From Takakia lepidozioides (Eukaryota; Streptophyta; Takakiopsida; Takakiales; Takakiaceae), in contig CM060732.1 of NCBI GenBank assembly GCA_030704615.1, positions 35,135,053 through 35,199,052 of the forward strand: DNA of 64,000 nt, read 5' to 3'. Position 1 is the stretch's first letter; each line of letters starts with the position of its first letter. Below the pieces are notes generated by a model. The model searched no databases, was not told the origin of the DNA, and saw only the letters and a program-made list of their open reading frames with translations. Below are positions 13,381-24,983 of the stretch, piece by piece. The position numbers and the translations under genes are program-made.

Positions 13381-15390
13381 TTGAAGGTTGCAATGACCAA
13401 AAGTGCTTCTAATAGAGTCCCGCATCAATTCAATCTCAAAGAAGTTCGTCCCTTGACTGGCTGGAGAGTGGTCTTAGACATTGGTGATTCAATGGGGCGC
13501 TCTAGGAAGACAACCAAGGGCAACGACTTCAACTTGAGAGTTTCTAATCGGTTTGATGCTCTGGATGAGGTTGAATCCAAACAGCCAGAAGGACAAGATG
13601 CCCCTAAATGTACGGAACCCGAACGTCCTGAATCTGAAGGATTTGGTACTCTGAATGGTTTACCAATCCTCAAGGTTTACACAAGACGAACAAATTCTAT
13701 ACACGGGGTAATTGTCCGCAAGCACTCAGATGGACAATCTGTCCCTAAGTGTGCAGAGCATGAACGTCGTGTAACTGAAGGATTTGGTACTCTAAATGCT
13801 TTACCAATCCTCAAAGTCTACACAAGACGAGCAAAATCTATACACGGGGTAATTGTCCCCAAGCAGTCTGACAGACAATCTGCCCCTATGTGGTGGGAGC
13901 CTGTGCGTCGTGTAACTAAAAGATTTGGTACCCTGAATGGTTTACCAATTCTCAAAGTTTACACAAGACGAGCAAAATCTACACATGGGGTAACTGTCCC
14001 CCTTTGCAGAACGGTTGGCCGTCCAGGAGCAATCACAAGCTACCTAGACGACAAACAATTCACATGTAAAGGGCTGGCTTGCAGCTGGCCACTTTCAACT
14101 TCTCAGGGTTGACCAACCAAAGGAAACAACTCGAAGTGGGACAAGTTCTTCGGACTAATGATATTCATATCTGTGCTAGGCAAGAAACATGGGAAACGTC
14201 GGATAAACTGGTTGGAGATGTCAATGGTTATAAATGGGCAGGTAAGATGTGTACTCTCAAGGCAGCCTCTGCCAAACGCGGTCAAAAAGGGGTTGGATTC
14301 TTTGTCCGTGATTTCTTGTTTGACAATTGTGAAATTATCAACAAGGGTTTGAGGTACGAGCATAGTATCTGGCTAAAACTGAATCTGAAGGGCGGCATGA
14401 GTACAAAGGACCTCTTTGTTGGTTGTGTTTACATGCCCACAGAGGGGACCCTTAGTGTGCTGACGCAGACAAGGCCTTCGAAGATGTAAAGCTGGACTGT
14501 GCTTCGTTCCTTGCCAAAGGTCAGGTGGTACTATTGGGGGACTTCAATGCCCGGGTGGCAAAGGGATCCATTAGGACGATATCATTGGACCTTTTGGTGA
14601 GGACGAGCTGAATTCTAATGGCAGACGGTTAATTAACTGTCTAGAAGAGCTTCAGCTTTTGACCTTGAATAACAGGACAAGAGTGACCAAGTGCAGTGGA
14701 CTCGTGAGAAATCCCAAACTGGGGAACGTTCCATTGTGGACTATATCATAATGGACAAAATTTTGTTCCCCCAGTGTGCCAATGTGTGGATCGACGGAAC
14801 TGATATTGGTACCTCTGACCACTTCCTGGTTTGGACTGAGATCAAAAGGTGTTTTCCCACCACCAAGAGATCTGTGAAACGTTCGATTCGGAAGTGGCGC
14901 ATAGAAAAATTCCACAATGAGGAGGTCAAGGCTGAGTACGTCCAGGCCTTGCAAGAGGCTCTCCCTCATTTTGTCCAATCGCTCCAAGAACTTCAGTCAC
15001 GCTCTGTTAACGCAAGAAATGAAGTCGAAAGAGCAGTGGACTCTTGGGAGAGTTTCGTTTCCTCCGTGGCTGACAAGATCATTGGGAGGAAACTAATTGT
15101 CTGCGGTAGAGCAGTTAATTGGTGGACCAATGAGATTAAACTCAAGATAGCTGAGAGACGGGAAGGCTTTTGACACAGTGTGGAGAGATGGCCTATGGTT
15201 CCGCCTCTGGTCTTGTGGGATCAAGGGAAAGATGTGGAGAGTTGTCCACAACTTGTATGCTCACACCAAAAGTTGTGTCACTGTTAACGGACAGAAGTCC
15301 AACTTCTTTGACATAGACCAAGGTGTAGCTCAAGGATGTACTCTCTCCCCTCTACTCTTCAATGTTTTCATCAGAACTCTTGAAACATGA
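13381..15390 (+). mobile_element. Defective LINE: ORF1-like, endonuclease, RT fragment
   Basis: A non-LTR retrotransposon remnant. The first frame (13,381-14,112) is a basic ORF1-like protein with three tandem repeats. An APE-type endonuclease follows: LATFNFSGL at about 14,080, RQETWE (catalytic Glu, 14,170-14,190), GDFNARV at about 14,540, and the SDHFLVW-type C-terminal motif (Asp-His) at about 14,815. The frame changes around 14,460-14,600. At about 15,163 the sequence jumps from the linker after the endonuclease straight to KAFDTVW and then DQGVAQGCTLSPLLFNVFI, which are mid-RT motifs. The first part of RT is therefore deleted, and RT stops before the YxDD block. The copy cannot move by itself. 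Confidence 0.85.
13590..14012 (+). repeat. Three 141-bp in-frame tandem repeats
   Basis: Units start at 13,590, 13,731 and 13,872, each exactly 141 bases (47 codons), inside the ORF1-like frame of the LINE. Each unit contains FGTLNGLPILKVYTRR or a near variant followed by a HGVIV-type end. The exact spacing and the kept frame show amplification by unequal exchange or replication slippage while the frame was still coding. Confidence 0.85.
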
Positions 15391-15508
15391 AAATTTAGGG
15401 TGATTCTGATAAGAGGGGAAAACAGAGTGAAATGACATGGCATTGAAAAGAACACAAGTTCATAGAGGGGGAATGGTACCTGGGAGATTCAATGAGCTGC
15501 TTCACCAT

Positions 15509-18500
15509 CACTACAACAGATGAGCGTTTTTATGACTGCACATATGACTATTTTTTCAGTCCTATATGCGTTCATGACTATATCACTCTGTAGTGAAAAA
15601 AACCCTGTCATAGCGACTAGTCTTTAGGATTGCGTTTTGCAAGTCATAGCCGTGACTGCGTGCGTGGCACCTGGAGTCATGCTGTAGAGAGGATGTAGTC
15701 ACAACTATATGATTTATATATGACTAACTATATGACTACATGTCTACAAAGTATAACTCCATTGGAGAGGCGTCAGAGAGACATATGTAGCACTCCGGAT
15801 GTGACATGTGTCCACATGGACAACATATATGACCCACACGTGGGAAAGAATATCGTATCATATAATGCCACGTTGCCATGATGTAGTCATGAGTATATAA
15901 CTTCATGACTAAAGAGGTTTTTTAATAATATTTTAATTTAATAAATTAAATCATACATAATATTTAGATTATTAATTGATTTAAATTCTCATTAAGTATC
16001 TAGGAAAATAGAATGGAAGCCATTGTTGTCTTTTTTTATTATTTTTATTTTTGTTAACAAAGAGGGACAGTGGGGACAGTGGCCTCTAGAACTTTATAGG
16101 TAATGGACATAAAATGTCCTTGGATACAAAGAGGAAAAATAACCTCTGGATAGAGTGCCATAGAGGCTAAAAGAGGAAGCCACAGCTTCGCGTACCAAGA
16201 CAAGAAAGAGTAGTAAGAAGGAAGGCAAGCAAAGAAGGGGGTCTGCATAGAGCTAAAGAGTCTAGCAGGAAAAGAGACTGCAGCCAGAAACTACTGCCAT
16301 AACTTGGAAACAGAAAGGCACCGAGCTAAGGAGAAGAACTGAAAATCAGCTAACAATGTCATAAGAAAACTGGGCCCTAGGCCTAGCCTTCCACTTCCTA
16401 AAAGATCTACAGATGGAGAGACATCCCTGCAGGGGTCGTGCTCTTCAGCTCAAGACAACCAATTGATCATCTATCCATGCAGGTTTCTTGTAGCTATCCT
16501 TGCACATGGAATCATATGTAATCTGGAGATTGAAATCCGGCCCTCTTTGATGAATCTGGACCATGCACTCTATCCCTGCTCCTTCAGCTATCCATGCCTC
16601 TGCACAAATCATGTATATATGTATCATGTATCAGAGGAGGAGAGAGAGAGAGAGAGAGTCATTACCATGTCACATTCCCAATCTCTGGGGGAGCTTAAGA
16701 ATACAGTTCGTAATCAAAAAAGCCCTTTAAAAATATTGGCTTGGTAATTCTTGGGTCCAAATAGCTTAAACAAGTATGTTGTAAGCTCAACAAGTCTTTG
16801 AGAAAACCATTCCAGCAGGCCTAAGAGTGAGAGCTTTGATGAAAACAATTCCCTATTACAGCTTTAAAGGACTTGCATGTTTCTAAAAGCACAAGCTGAA
16901 CTGATTGTACTTCCATAAGTAGATGCATGGCTATAGTATGTATCCCAAGGCCTTATCCAGTCACTCTGCCAAGTTTTAGAGAGATCCTCAAAAATACCAG
17001 TCTGTAATCAGGTTATAATCTCCATGGGGGAGCCTGAAAGATGTATGTGTTCTTAAAAAGGCTTCCCAATGCCTTACTTAATACATTCTAAACTGGTGAG
17101 GCATAAACAGCATTGTCTGACTCTCCAAAAAGCCAGAAAACAGGTCTGGAAAAATGCATCCAATGTCACACTTGCATCACCAAACCCTTGTCATCACAAC
17201 CAGCCCGAACCTTCACAATAAGGTCTGATTTCTAGGAGGCCCAGCCCATTTACTTCCCTGACTTAACAGAACCAGAAATCAAAGTAAAGGTTTAAGGCAT
17301 ATCCCCCTTGAAGCAGAAAATTGCAACAACGGCAGCTTGCAGCATATCTTATCCCTCCTGCAGTAACCAGATCATCTGCAAGCCAAAGAGTTCATGCCAA
17401 GTGAAATCCCTCACCTGCGCCCGTCCCAAAAAACACAAAAAATGTTTTGTGCGTTAGTGAGGATGCGCGAGGTGAATTACAGGATTTCACAGTTGCTATC
17501 CATGTCAGGTATGAGCCATAAAGCATGCAAAGATCACAGAACCAGCAGAAGAAAGCATAGATGTGACACCACAAAGAACCTCAATCTTTTGTGGAGTAGG
17601 ACGCTGCAGTGTTCCTCATCTGAATTTGAACGAGCACAACAGAATGCAACGGGAGGAGAGTTGAGGACAGGTTGTATCTTGTAATACAGGCCGCTTCCCC
17701 ACCTCCATAACCGCCGCTGCTTCATCAATGAGGAAAAAACGTAGGCAAACATAACAGTATGTCATTTGCCATCGCGGGAGATGAAAGTGTCTGCCGTCAT
17801 CGCGCGTTCAAAAAACAAGAACACACCCGTTCGGATCTTGCTGCTCGGGCATTCAGCCGCCATCGAGCATTCGTCCGCCATCGCCCTCTTCCAGAGAAAA
17901 AAAACACGCACGATATCGTGCTGTGTCTAGGGCAGAGAGACACTTAAAGGAAAACCACCCGCGATTTCATCCACCATCCGGTATGGATGGTATCAGACCA
18001 GGATGAAAAATGGGCATTCAATAGGTTTAAATCAAAGGAGCATAAACCTAAAATGCATTGAAATGCATATCTGCCTGTAAATCATCCAGTTATGGTTATA
18101 ACAAAAATTTCATTCAATATGGATGAAACCTTAAAAACCCTATTGGATGAACCTGGACCTCTATCCCTGGTCCTTTAGCTACCCCTGTCTGTGTACAAAT
18201 CATGAATACTTGCTGCTAGCAGCTGACACTGACGGCGTGAAGTTCTTCTAGCAAACCCCAACCCTAATTATTACAGTAGTTCTAATTCTAAATTGCATCT
18301 ACTTCTTTCTAGTGTAGTCGAACATGCATTCACCTTTTTGTCTCCATTATCTCGCCATTGACTGGGGTCGGAAAAGTGTTCATTCCAAAGCTTCTCCTCA
18401 TCTCTATTACCTGTTTTTGGATATATCCATGCTGCCAAACAGAGCAAAACAGGCTGAAATAGGTCAAAGAAGAAGGTATCCTCACCACATTGTCCTTTAC

Positions 18501-19642
18501 CTTGTATCATGACCCATAGAGGATTTGGCCGACCATCAGCCCAAAAGGACCCCTTGTGTGTGTTGCTTGTATCTGTAGTCAGATAATGTTGGATTGGTAT
18601 GTGAGATCGAACCACCACAGTGCAGCCGAGCAGGCAGAGATTGAAACACGGCCTGCTAAGACCAAGCTGACTCTCCCAAGAACGGCGAGCGTCTCCTCGT
18701 CTCGTCTCTCTCCCAAAAACGGCGGGCTCACAAGAATGTTGGGATCTTCTCCTCGTCTCCTCTCCTTCTCCTCTTCTCCTTCCTGCATCATTTGTTCAAG
18801 AGTAGGAAGGTCTGCAAAGCCTCCATCCCACGCCCCTGCATATCCTACGATCATCGCGTTCTGACACAACATCAAATAGATGGTGAAACGCAGGAGACAA
18901 AAAAGCCTAAGTCCCAGCCCGGTGTAAAGTTCGGCGGTGTAATCTTAAACCGTTAGATCTTAAACAATCTAGACCGTTAGATCTTGTAAAATCTAACGAT
19001 TCAAAATAATTTCCATCACATGATCTAACCTTGTACAACCACGTATTTTAATCTCATATATCTTGCGATCCTTGTTAAGCCACGTCCATCCAGGTCCAAT
19101 TTATTGAACAGATATCAAATCGATACACCGTATAGGCGGATGGATGAAGCCATCCATTGAATGAATTCATTAATGTATATGCCTTTTAAATGACATGTGT
19201 AGTGATGTAGTCATATATATAGAGTTATGAAACAATTTGCAGTAAGGGACTCATAAGTTTACATGCCATGTCATCGATGGATACACTCATCCAATGGATG
19301 AATACATTCATGTATGTGCTTTCAAAATGACACGTGTAGGGATGTAGTCGTATAAATAGAGCTGTAAAACCATCTTCAGTCATGGAGTCACAAGATTCCA
19401 TGAAACGTCGTCCACGTCTAGTCAAACATATCACACTAGTCATAAAACCATCCTTGTCATCATGGTCAACAATGTTTGACCAATGTTCCTTAATTTTCCG
19501 GAGTCATGTAGTGATATCCATTACTATAAAAGTGATAAAACTATGACTGCAACGCATTTCAGCGCTCTATAGTCGTGTACCTAGTGCCGTTTTTATGACT
19601 CCGCCAAATCCGTAGTCCTAAAAACGTTCATCTCTTGTAGTG
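15509..19642. mobile_element. Non-autonomous CACTA DNA transposon
   Basis: The left end starts CACTACAACAGATGAGCG and the right end, reverse complemented, starts CACTACAAGAGATGAACG. Both then continue GTTTTTA with a GACT shortly after. The trinucleotide CAT flanks both ends (15,506-15,508 and 19,643-19,645), the 3-bp target duplication expected of CACTA/EnSpm elements. The 4,134 bp interior has no frame that I can assign to a transposase. It does have subterminal blocks rich in TATGACTA/TAGTCATA near both ends, a diverged internal duplication (about 16,546-16,615 and 18,147-18,213), and an AT-rich centre. It would need an autonomous relative in trans. Confidence 0.85.
19141..19395. repeat. 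Subterminal tandem duplication in CACTA element
   Basis: Two diverged copies of a block of about 125 bases lie next to each other. Each contains a CATCCA(T/A)TGAATGA-like start, a run like ATGACA(T/C)GTGTAG(T/G)GATGTAGTC, and TAGAG(T/C)T(A/G)T. Subterminal repeats of this sort are typical transposase-binding regions in CACTA elements; that role is inferred. Confidence 0.55.
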
Positions 19643-19814
19643 CATGGTCGCTTGTAGTTGGATATTACTTGAGAGGAAGTAAGGAGGGTATAGGGCATGT
19701 AACCTGACCTGCATTCTGGTGTTTTCATAATGTGAGAGTCATTGGTCTGTCATTGTTGTGGATGTTTTGAGATGGTGAGTAGCAACCTGTTGTCTTAAGC
19801 ATAGCGGAAATGTA

Positions 19815-20739
19815 CATATATTGTTAGTGCTCATAATCATAAGTCCGAGTTCCTGTATGGTGTGGATTGTCTCGGACCGCGATCCAAAGTTTACAAGTAA
19901 GTTTTGGAGGGCACTTTGGAAGAAAATGAGCACCGCCTTCCGACCTACGACGGACGGCCAAACGGAAAGGGTGAATTCCGTGGTGAAGCAGATCTTGCGG
20001 AATTACGTGTCGGCAGACCAATCGGACTGGGTGGAACACTTGGATGCGGCAGGGTTCTGTTATAATAACACAAAACATTCCGCAACGGGAGTTTTCCCCT
20101 TCGTATTGGTTTATGGAAAAGCACCTCTGGTGCCGACAAGTTGGGCCGCCCAAGACGTTGAGGAACCGGCAGCAGCGGCAGTGCTGGAAGAACGCGAGCG
20201 TTTGTTGAAGCTCGCAAAGTACAACATTGCCAAAACTAGGAAACAATATGAACGGCAGACGAATCGGAAGCGGAGGGAGGTTAAGTTTGAGGCAGGCACG
20301 GAGGTCTGGTTGAACATCAAGAATTTTCGACTATCTCCGGAAGTGAGTCCGAAGTTCGTACCTCCGTATGCGGGACCTTTTCGCATCCGGAAGGTTATGA
20401 ATGAGGATGTGTATGAATTGGAGCTGCCGGCAAACAGCAAGGTGCATCCGATTCCACGTCTCCCTTTTGAAGCCTTACTTCAAAGATGAAGCGCGTCCGA
20501 ATCGGCCTCAAGTGTTGCGTCCGCCACCTATGCTGTTGGATCATGAAAATGGATCCGAGTACGAGGTGGAGGCAGTGCTTAAGTCGAGGAGGTTCAAGAA
20601 TCGAGAAACGGAGCATCTCGTGAAATGGAAGGGCTATCATCATGAGGAGGCATCTTCGGTGCGTGCCTCAGAAATGGGGAACGCATCCGAGGCGGTTGCA
20701 GCTTTCGAAGGGCGACCTCAAAAGCGGAAGAAACGTTGA
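19815..20739 (+). pseudogene. Ty3/gypsy chromovirus integrase C-terminal part and chromodomain
   Basis: The frame reads SDRDPKFTSKFW (integrase, second catalytic Asp region), TTDGQTERVN (end of the catalytic core), the QFKVG-equivalent (FEAGTEVWLNIKNF, GPY/F region) and GPFRIRKV. It then continues one frame over (about 20,455) as HVSLLKPYF and a chromodomain (VLKSRRFKNRETEHLVKWKGY). The stop is at 20,737-20,739. Gag, protease, RT, RNase H and the first half of integrase are missing, so this is a 5'-truncated element. The chromodomain places it among chromoviruses. The one-base frame change near 20,455 makes it a pseudogene. Confidence 0.85.
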
Positions 20740-22368
20740 TGGGGACATCAACCTTGGAGCGTGGTGGAGGAAATGCATGCTTAGCCCGGCTTAGCTAGCT
20801 CAAGAATCCGATTGCAAAAACTTGTATTGTACAAATTTTGTTATAAATGAAATGGTTTCCAAATGTTGTGCGTCCTATTTTGTTTGGAATGGTGATGCAT
20901 GGTATGGTTGGCTAGTGTGTAGAATGCATGCTAAGCTTACAAAGTGGGAGAGGTAAATTGGATTAATCGTGTGTTTGTGTAGTACTGAAATCGGGTGACT
21001 CCCACCCAAGGGACAAGGAAACTTGCCCCTTCGTTGGGAGTTCACGTGCTAGTGCGCACCTGGCGCGTGCGCGTACTATAACTGCGCTACTGAGGGGGTT
21101 GCCTTGTAGTGCGGGCTAACGTGGAAGCTACGTGCTTCCGTTCACGTACTATAATTGTGTAGCCTCGGGACGAAGTCGTAGTGCGGCTTCGGCGTGTTCC
21201 CGTACCTCACGCCAACATTCCAAGGCGGACCCAATTGTAGTGATTGGGGCGCACGGTTGGTTCAAGGTTATCTTCTTAGTCAAAAAGGGTTCAAGGCGAA
21301 CCCTTGCTCAAGGTGATGCCAAGAAGCGACATCACGAGCGGTCGCAAGCAAATGTTGTTGCAGTAAGGCGATTCGATCCTCGGGGAGGATCGTTCCTTGG
21401 CCCTGAAGTGGGTCAAGAAGAGTGCACTGGGAGGAGCTTGAGAGGCCCCACCCTTGGTCGGGACTTGGAGGAAATCGGCCGAACTAGCTAGTGGAGAGTA
21501 GAGTCAATTGGGGGTTTGGTTCTTAGCCATGAGACGCCATGGTGCGGAAACAAACTCCTTGATGTGGGACGCCACAACTTGGATGTTCGTTTCTACAAAA
21601 TAGACAAGTCGATGAGGACATCGACTCCCTGTTGGTAGGGGTGTGTCGCGGCCCTTCGCCTTGAGGGCAGGGGTCGGGACACGAGAGGGGCTGCCCCTGT
21701 GGTGGGGGCAGTGGCGACAATAGATGCGGGGGCTAAAGCACCCTTGAGTGCCCAAGGCACTCAAGGAGGCGGAGGCGCTCACTAGGTGGAGCCTCGCACA
21801 CCGGGTTGTGGTGGGGGTGGTTCCACGAGGGGTGGTGGTAGCTTAGTGGGACTTAGTGGGGGTGGCTTAGGACTCACCATGGGGGCGGAGACCTTGTGGT
21901 GGGAGTCGTGGGGAGTCTTGGGACTCATCACGGTCCAATGGGACCGTGGTGAGTGGACCAAGACTCACCGTGACTCATCACCGGGAATCGAGGGTTTTCG
22001 TGGTGGTTCGCCATAAAATGGCATGGTTGTTTGTGAAACCCCCGCGGACAATCACAGAAGTATATATAGGGAGTAGTAACCCCGAGAACGGTGCAAGCCC
22101 GTTGGTGACCAAAAACTAGTGAGTAAGCGTGCGAGCCGGAAAGCGACCAAGGTGTGGGGAGCTATTCCGGACTGCCATCGACCAAAGGGAATTTCCACTA
22201 GGCCCAAATTGGGAGAGGGTCTTGTGGAGGAGTAAGGGGAGACCGTTATGTCCCGGTGAGCAGCCGAAGCTCCGAGTTGGCCCGGCGGCCAGTTAGGGAG
22301 TTAGGCGTGCGCATCAGAGCGAGTAACTATGACTTGAAGGGGAGCTTACCGAAGTGAGGTGCGTGACA
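20740..22368 (+). mobile_element. 3' non-coding region and LTR of the chromovirus (bounds approximate)
   Basis: About 1.6 kb of G-rich, non-coding DNA follows the chromodomain stop. It contains repeated GACTCACC/GGACTCATCACGG blocks (21,860-21,990). A leader-like stretch near 22,075-22,200 could include the R/U5 part of an LTR. It ends at GTGACA (22,363-22,368) where LINE-like sequence begins. I cannot place the LTR start because no second LTR of this family is in the window. Confidence 0.45.
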
Positions 22369-22935
22369 CTTTGCCCAGACATACTTATTATCCAAGGTCT
22401 ACCCACTACTGCCCCAGCACCTGCCTCCCCGTCCCCACAATTTACCGTCCACTTCATCGAATTTACATTTTGCCACGATAGGTACCCTAGCAACTCCATC
22501 CTTGAGAAACGACAAAAATATGCCCCCCTCATCCTGGCAATTCGACGGCAAGGTTGGGCAACAAGCCCACTCACCGTTGTCACTGCCGGAACAAGGGCGC
22601 ACATCCACAACGCCAACATCAATGATATACATAATAACTTCAAAATTCCCCCACCCCCCATCCATAAATGCTTCAAGGAAATCCACCTCACAGCACTCCA
22701 TTCCCTCACAGCTATCATCACCAACAAACGCCAACTCGAGTCTGGTTCTTCTAATGCTCCTCAGGGCCCATAGGCCCTCCACCCCCCCAGCTACCTGGTG
22801 TCCCTCAGGACACTCTCTCTTTAGTTATATATATATATATAATATATATATATATAGGGCCCACCCCCGAAAGGGGGCAGTAGCCGAAAGGTGAAGTGGC
22901 TCTTAGTTACGCCGGCTTCGGCTGGAGTCTTCTCT
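22369..22935 (+). mobile_element. LINE (RNase H family) 3' end with an open C-terminal frame
   Basis: An open frame (22,354-22,773, 139 codons) reads ILIIQGLPTTAPAPASPSP, then FTVHFIEFTFCHDRY and HLTALHSLTAIITNKRQLES. The same tail appears in broken form at 61,362-61,805 and, on the minus strand, at 31,120-31,260 and about 54,800-54,960. Downstream is a TA dinucleotide run (about 22,828-22,853) and a GC-rich tail CCCACCCCCGAAAGGGGGC that is shared with 61,830-61,850. It is a 5'-truncated copy but keeps the best C-terminal frame of the family in this window. Confidence 0.65.
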
Positions 22936-22949
22936 CTCTCTCTCGACAT

Positions 22950-23290
22950 TGCCGCGCCGTGTTCCTCTAGCAGGGGCAACGGGCATGTCCTCTTGATAGA
23001 AGAAAACACTCTAGGGCTGGGCCTCCTTCCACATCTTCAAACTGGTCCCCTCGTCCTTATGTTGCTTGAAAGTCTCACATGCTAGCTTGTCCATGATGTT
23101 TCTAATGTCATGCTCAAGCACAACATCATCACGACACCACTTCTCTCCATTGACCTTACTGTCAAATACCTATTGTTCATGTTGGGCCATGATTTCAGCA
23201 GACGACAACCCAGCACGTATGCTATCCGTTATCCACATCTTAACCTCTTTGTCAAGTTATTTTACCACAAGTGTGAAACTAGCTAGGAAA
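22950..23290 (-). pseudogene. FAR1/MULE-like N-terminal fragment
   Basis: On the minus strand the reading frame gives LDKEVKMWITDSIRAG, LSSAEIMAQHEQ, a stop, then VVLEHDIRNIMDKLA, KQHKDEGTSLKMW and, one stop later, SVFFYQED. The pattern resembles the DNA-binding N-terminus to early transposase region of FAR1/MULE-type proteins. At least two stops interrupt it and no DDE region follows. It is not the same family as the MULE transposase at 44.8-48.3 kb, as far as I can tell. Confidence 0.45.
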
Positions 23291-23299
23291 TAGCTAGCT

Positions 23300-24983
23300 T
23301 TTACATATTGACATTTGGGATTGGCCGAAGTGTCAATCCAGGGGTCAAGGCAGATTTAGGCCCTGGAGTGGTTATCTTCACGGCAAGCGCGGGAGGCTCA
23401 TCTTTCTCGAGTTGAGCCTACCGCGCCTAGCTATGGCGCCGTAGTGTGGATTCCCCATGGCGTGGGGTACACTTGGCTTGACTTGTATTTGAGTGATGAG
23501 GTTATATATGCATGAGTTTATGCTTCGGCTTTGTGAGCTCGCATGAGCTTGTGCTTGTATTCTTCTTCTTTATCACTCGAGAAAGATGAGCTCGTATCTG
23601 TGAGTGTCAGATACGAGTTAGTTGTAGCACTTGTGGTTTTTGCTTGAGAATGAGAGAAACCAGGTTGTTATGCAAGGAGCACCGTGGAGCTCTTGGTTGT
23701 TAGAAGCGGAGGCGATGTGGGTTACGAGGTGTTAGACCTTGGCATTCGATCTTCAGCTTCAGAGATGAAAGCACCATGCTGCAGATAATTCCAGAGCACC
23801 TTGATGGTTTCAGATTGTGTACATGCATGAGCAAGCATGATTGGGAAGAGGACCAGTCAAGAGCAGGTATAGTGGCTTTGGTGGCAAAGCTGAGAACTAG
23901 CCTTGGGAATGCGAGCTTTCATTGTGTGAAGGATTGCAAGACCAAGCGAAAGGGCTGATTTGGCTTGGGGAAAATCGGTGCACTTTGTGGAGTATGTTGA
24001 GATTGGGTATCAATCTCGAGCTTCAGCATTGAGAGGGCTCTTGTCATGGAAAGAGCAGGGCTGGAACAGGAGCTAAGAGGTGCGGCAAGACAATGGAATG
24101 TGCACCTAGGGTTTTAGAGCTTGGAAGAAGAGCTCTTGCACCACAAGAGGAGTATCTTGTGGCTGGAAATGTAAGCCTTAGGGTTTCAGGAGCTTGGCAA
24201 AGGCTGTGGAGTGCTTAGTCTTGTCTTAGAGAGCATCAAGGAGCCAAGATGGGGGGCTGATACCTCTTGTGTGAAGAGGTTGCATGTGTGGAGCAGGTAT
24301 TCAGCTCATTAAAGCCTCCATCTTCAAGCTTATTTCTTCTAGGGTCTCTGTGTCTCTTTATGTGCAGTCATAACAAACACACTAAGGATTAATCCAGATC
24401 AGCACATCCAATAATGGGTGACTGCGCTCCCCCTCCCGCCCCCTGCCCCCCCCCCCCCCCCCCCCCGCCTCATCAACTCCCAGACCAAGCTCCTGACGTG
24501 CTCATAGCTGTTATTGGATTGGATTGCGCAGTGGTGATGTCTTGTTAACCAGCTAATGTGGACAGCAGGGTGGTTGGTGTGGTACCTTCCAGGGTAGAAT
24601 TACATTCAAGTTGTGCGATTATCGAACTTTATCAGGCTACCACAAATATAACCGCATCATATCCTGGTGAGGAGTGTAAGTCCATCTGGCATGCTTGTTA
24701 GGAAACTTTAATGACAGCATGTGTGCTAGGTGGAGAGAAGAAGAAATGAGCTCCATCCTTGGACAGGAGTCCAGAGGGCATATGGACACAGAATTACATG
24801 GGAAAGTGAGAAAGATCTAATGAACTATGCATAGATGCACACCTGTATTTACAATGAATATTGTCCGTCGGCAATGTATGAAGCCAGCCCCCTCGAGAGG
24901 GTGTGCCGTCTTATTAGAGCAAACTGTTGCAGACCTTGTGTCATTACACAAGATGCAGAAGGCTTACTTCATGTCCTCTGCAG
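23300..24983. other. Unassigned intergenic region
   Basis: I see no supportable gene here. The only notable features are a C-rich run with about 20 consecutive C at 24,446-24,467 and GAGCTC/AGCTTG-rich stretches at 23,530-23,600. The missing 5' exons of the cyclopropane synthase that starts at 24,984 should lie here if the gene were whole, but I find neither its SAM-binding GxGxG motif nor its oxidase domain. Confidence 0.5.

Noticed and set aside
18579-18875. Possible captured gene inside the CACTA element (98-codon minus frame)
   Set aside because: The sequence is Glu/Arg-rich from a CTCCTC-type repeat on the other strand, and I recognise no homologue.
24421-24470. Long C run as a functional G-quadruplex site
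   Set aside because: A C run of about 20 in a gene-poor stretch is more likely a simple repeat or assembly-sensitive homopolymer; nothing around it supports a role.
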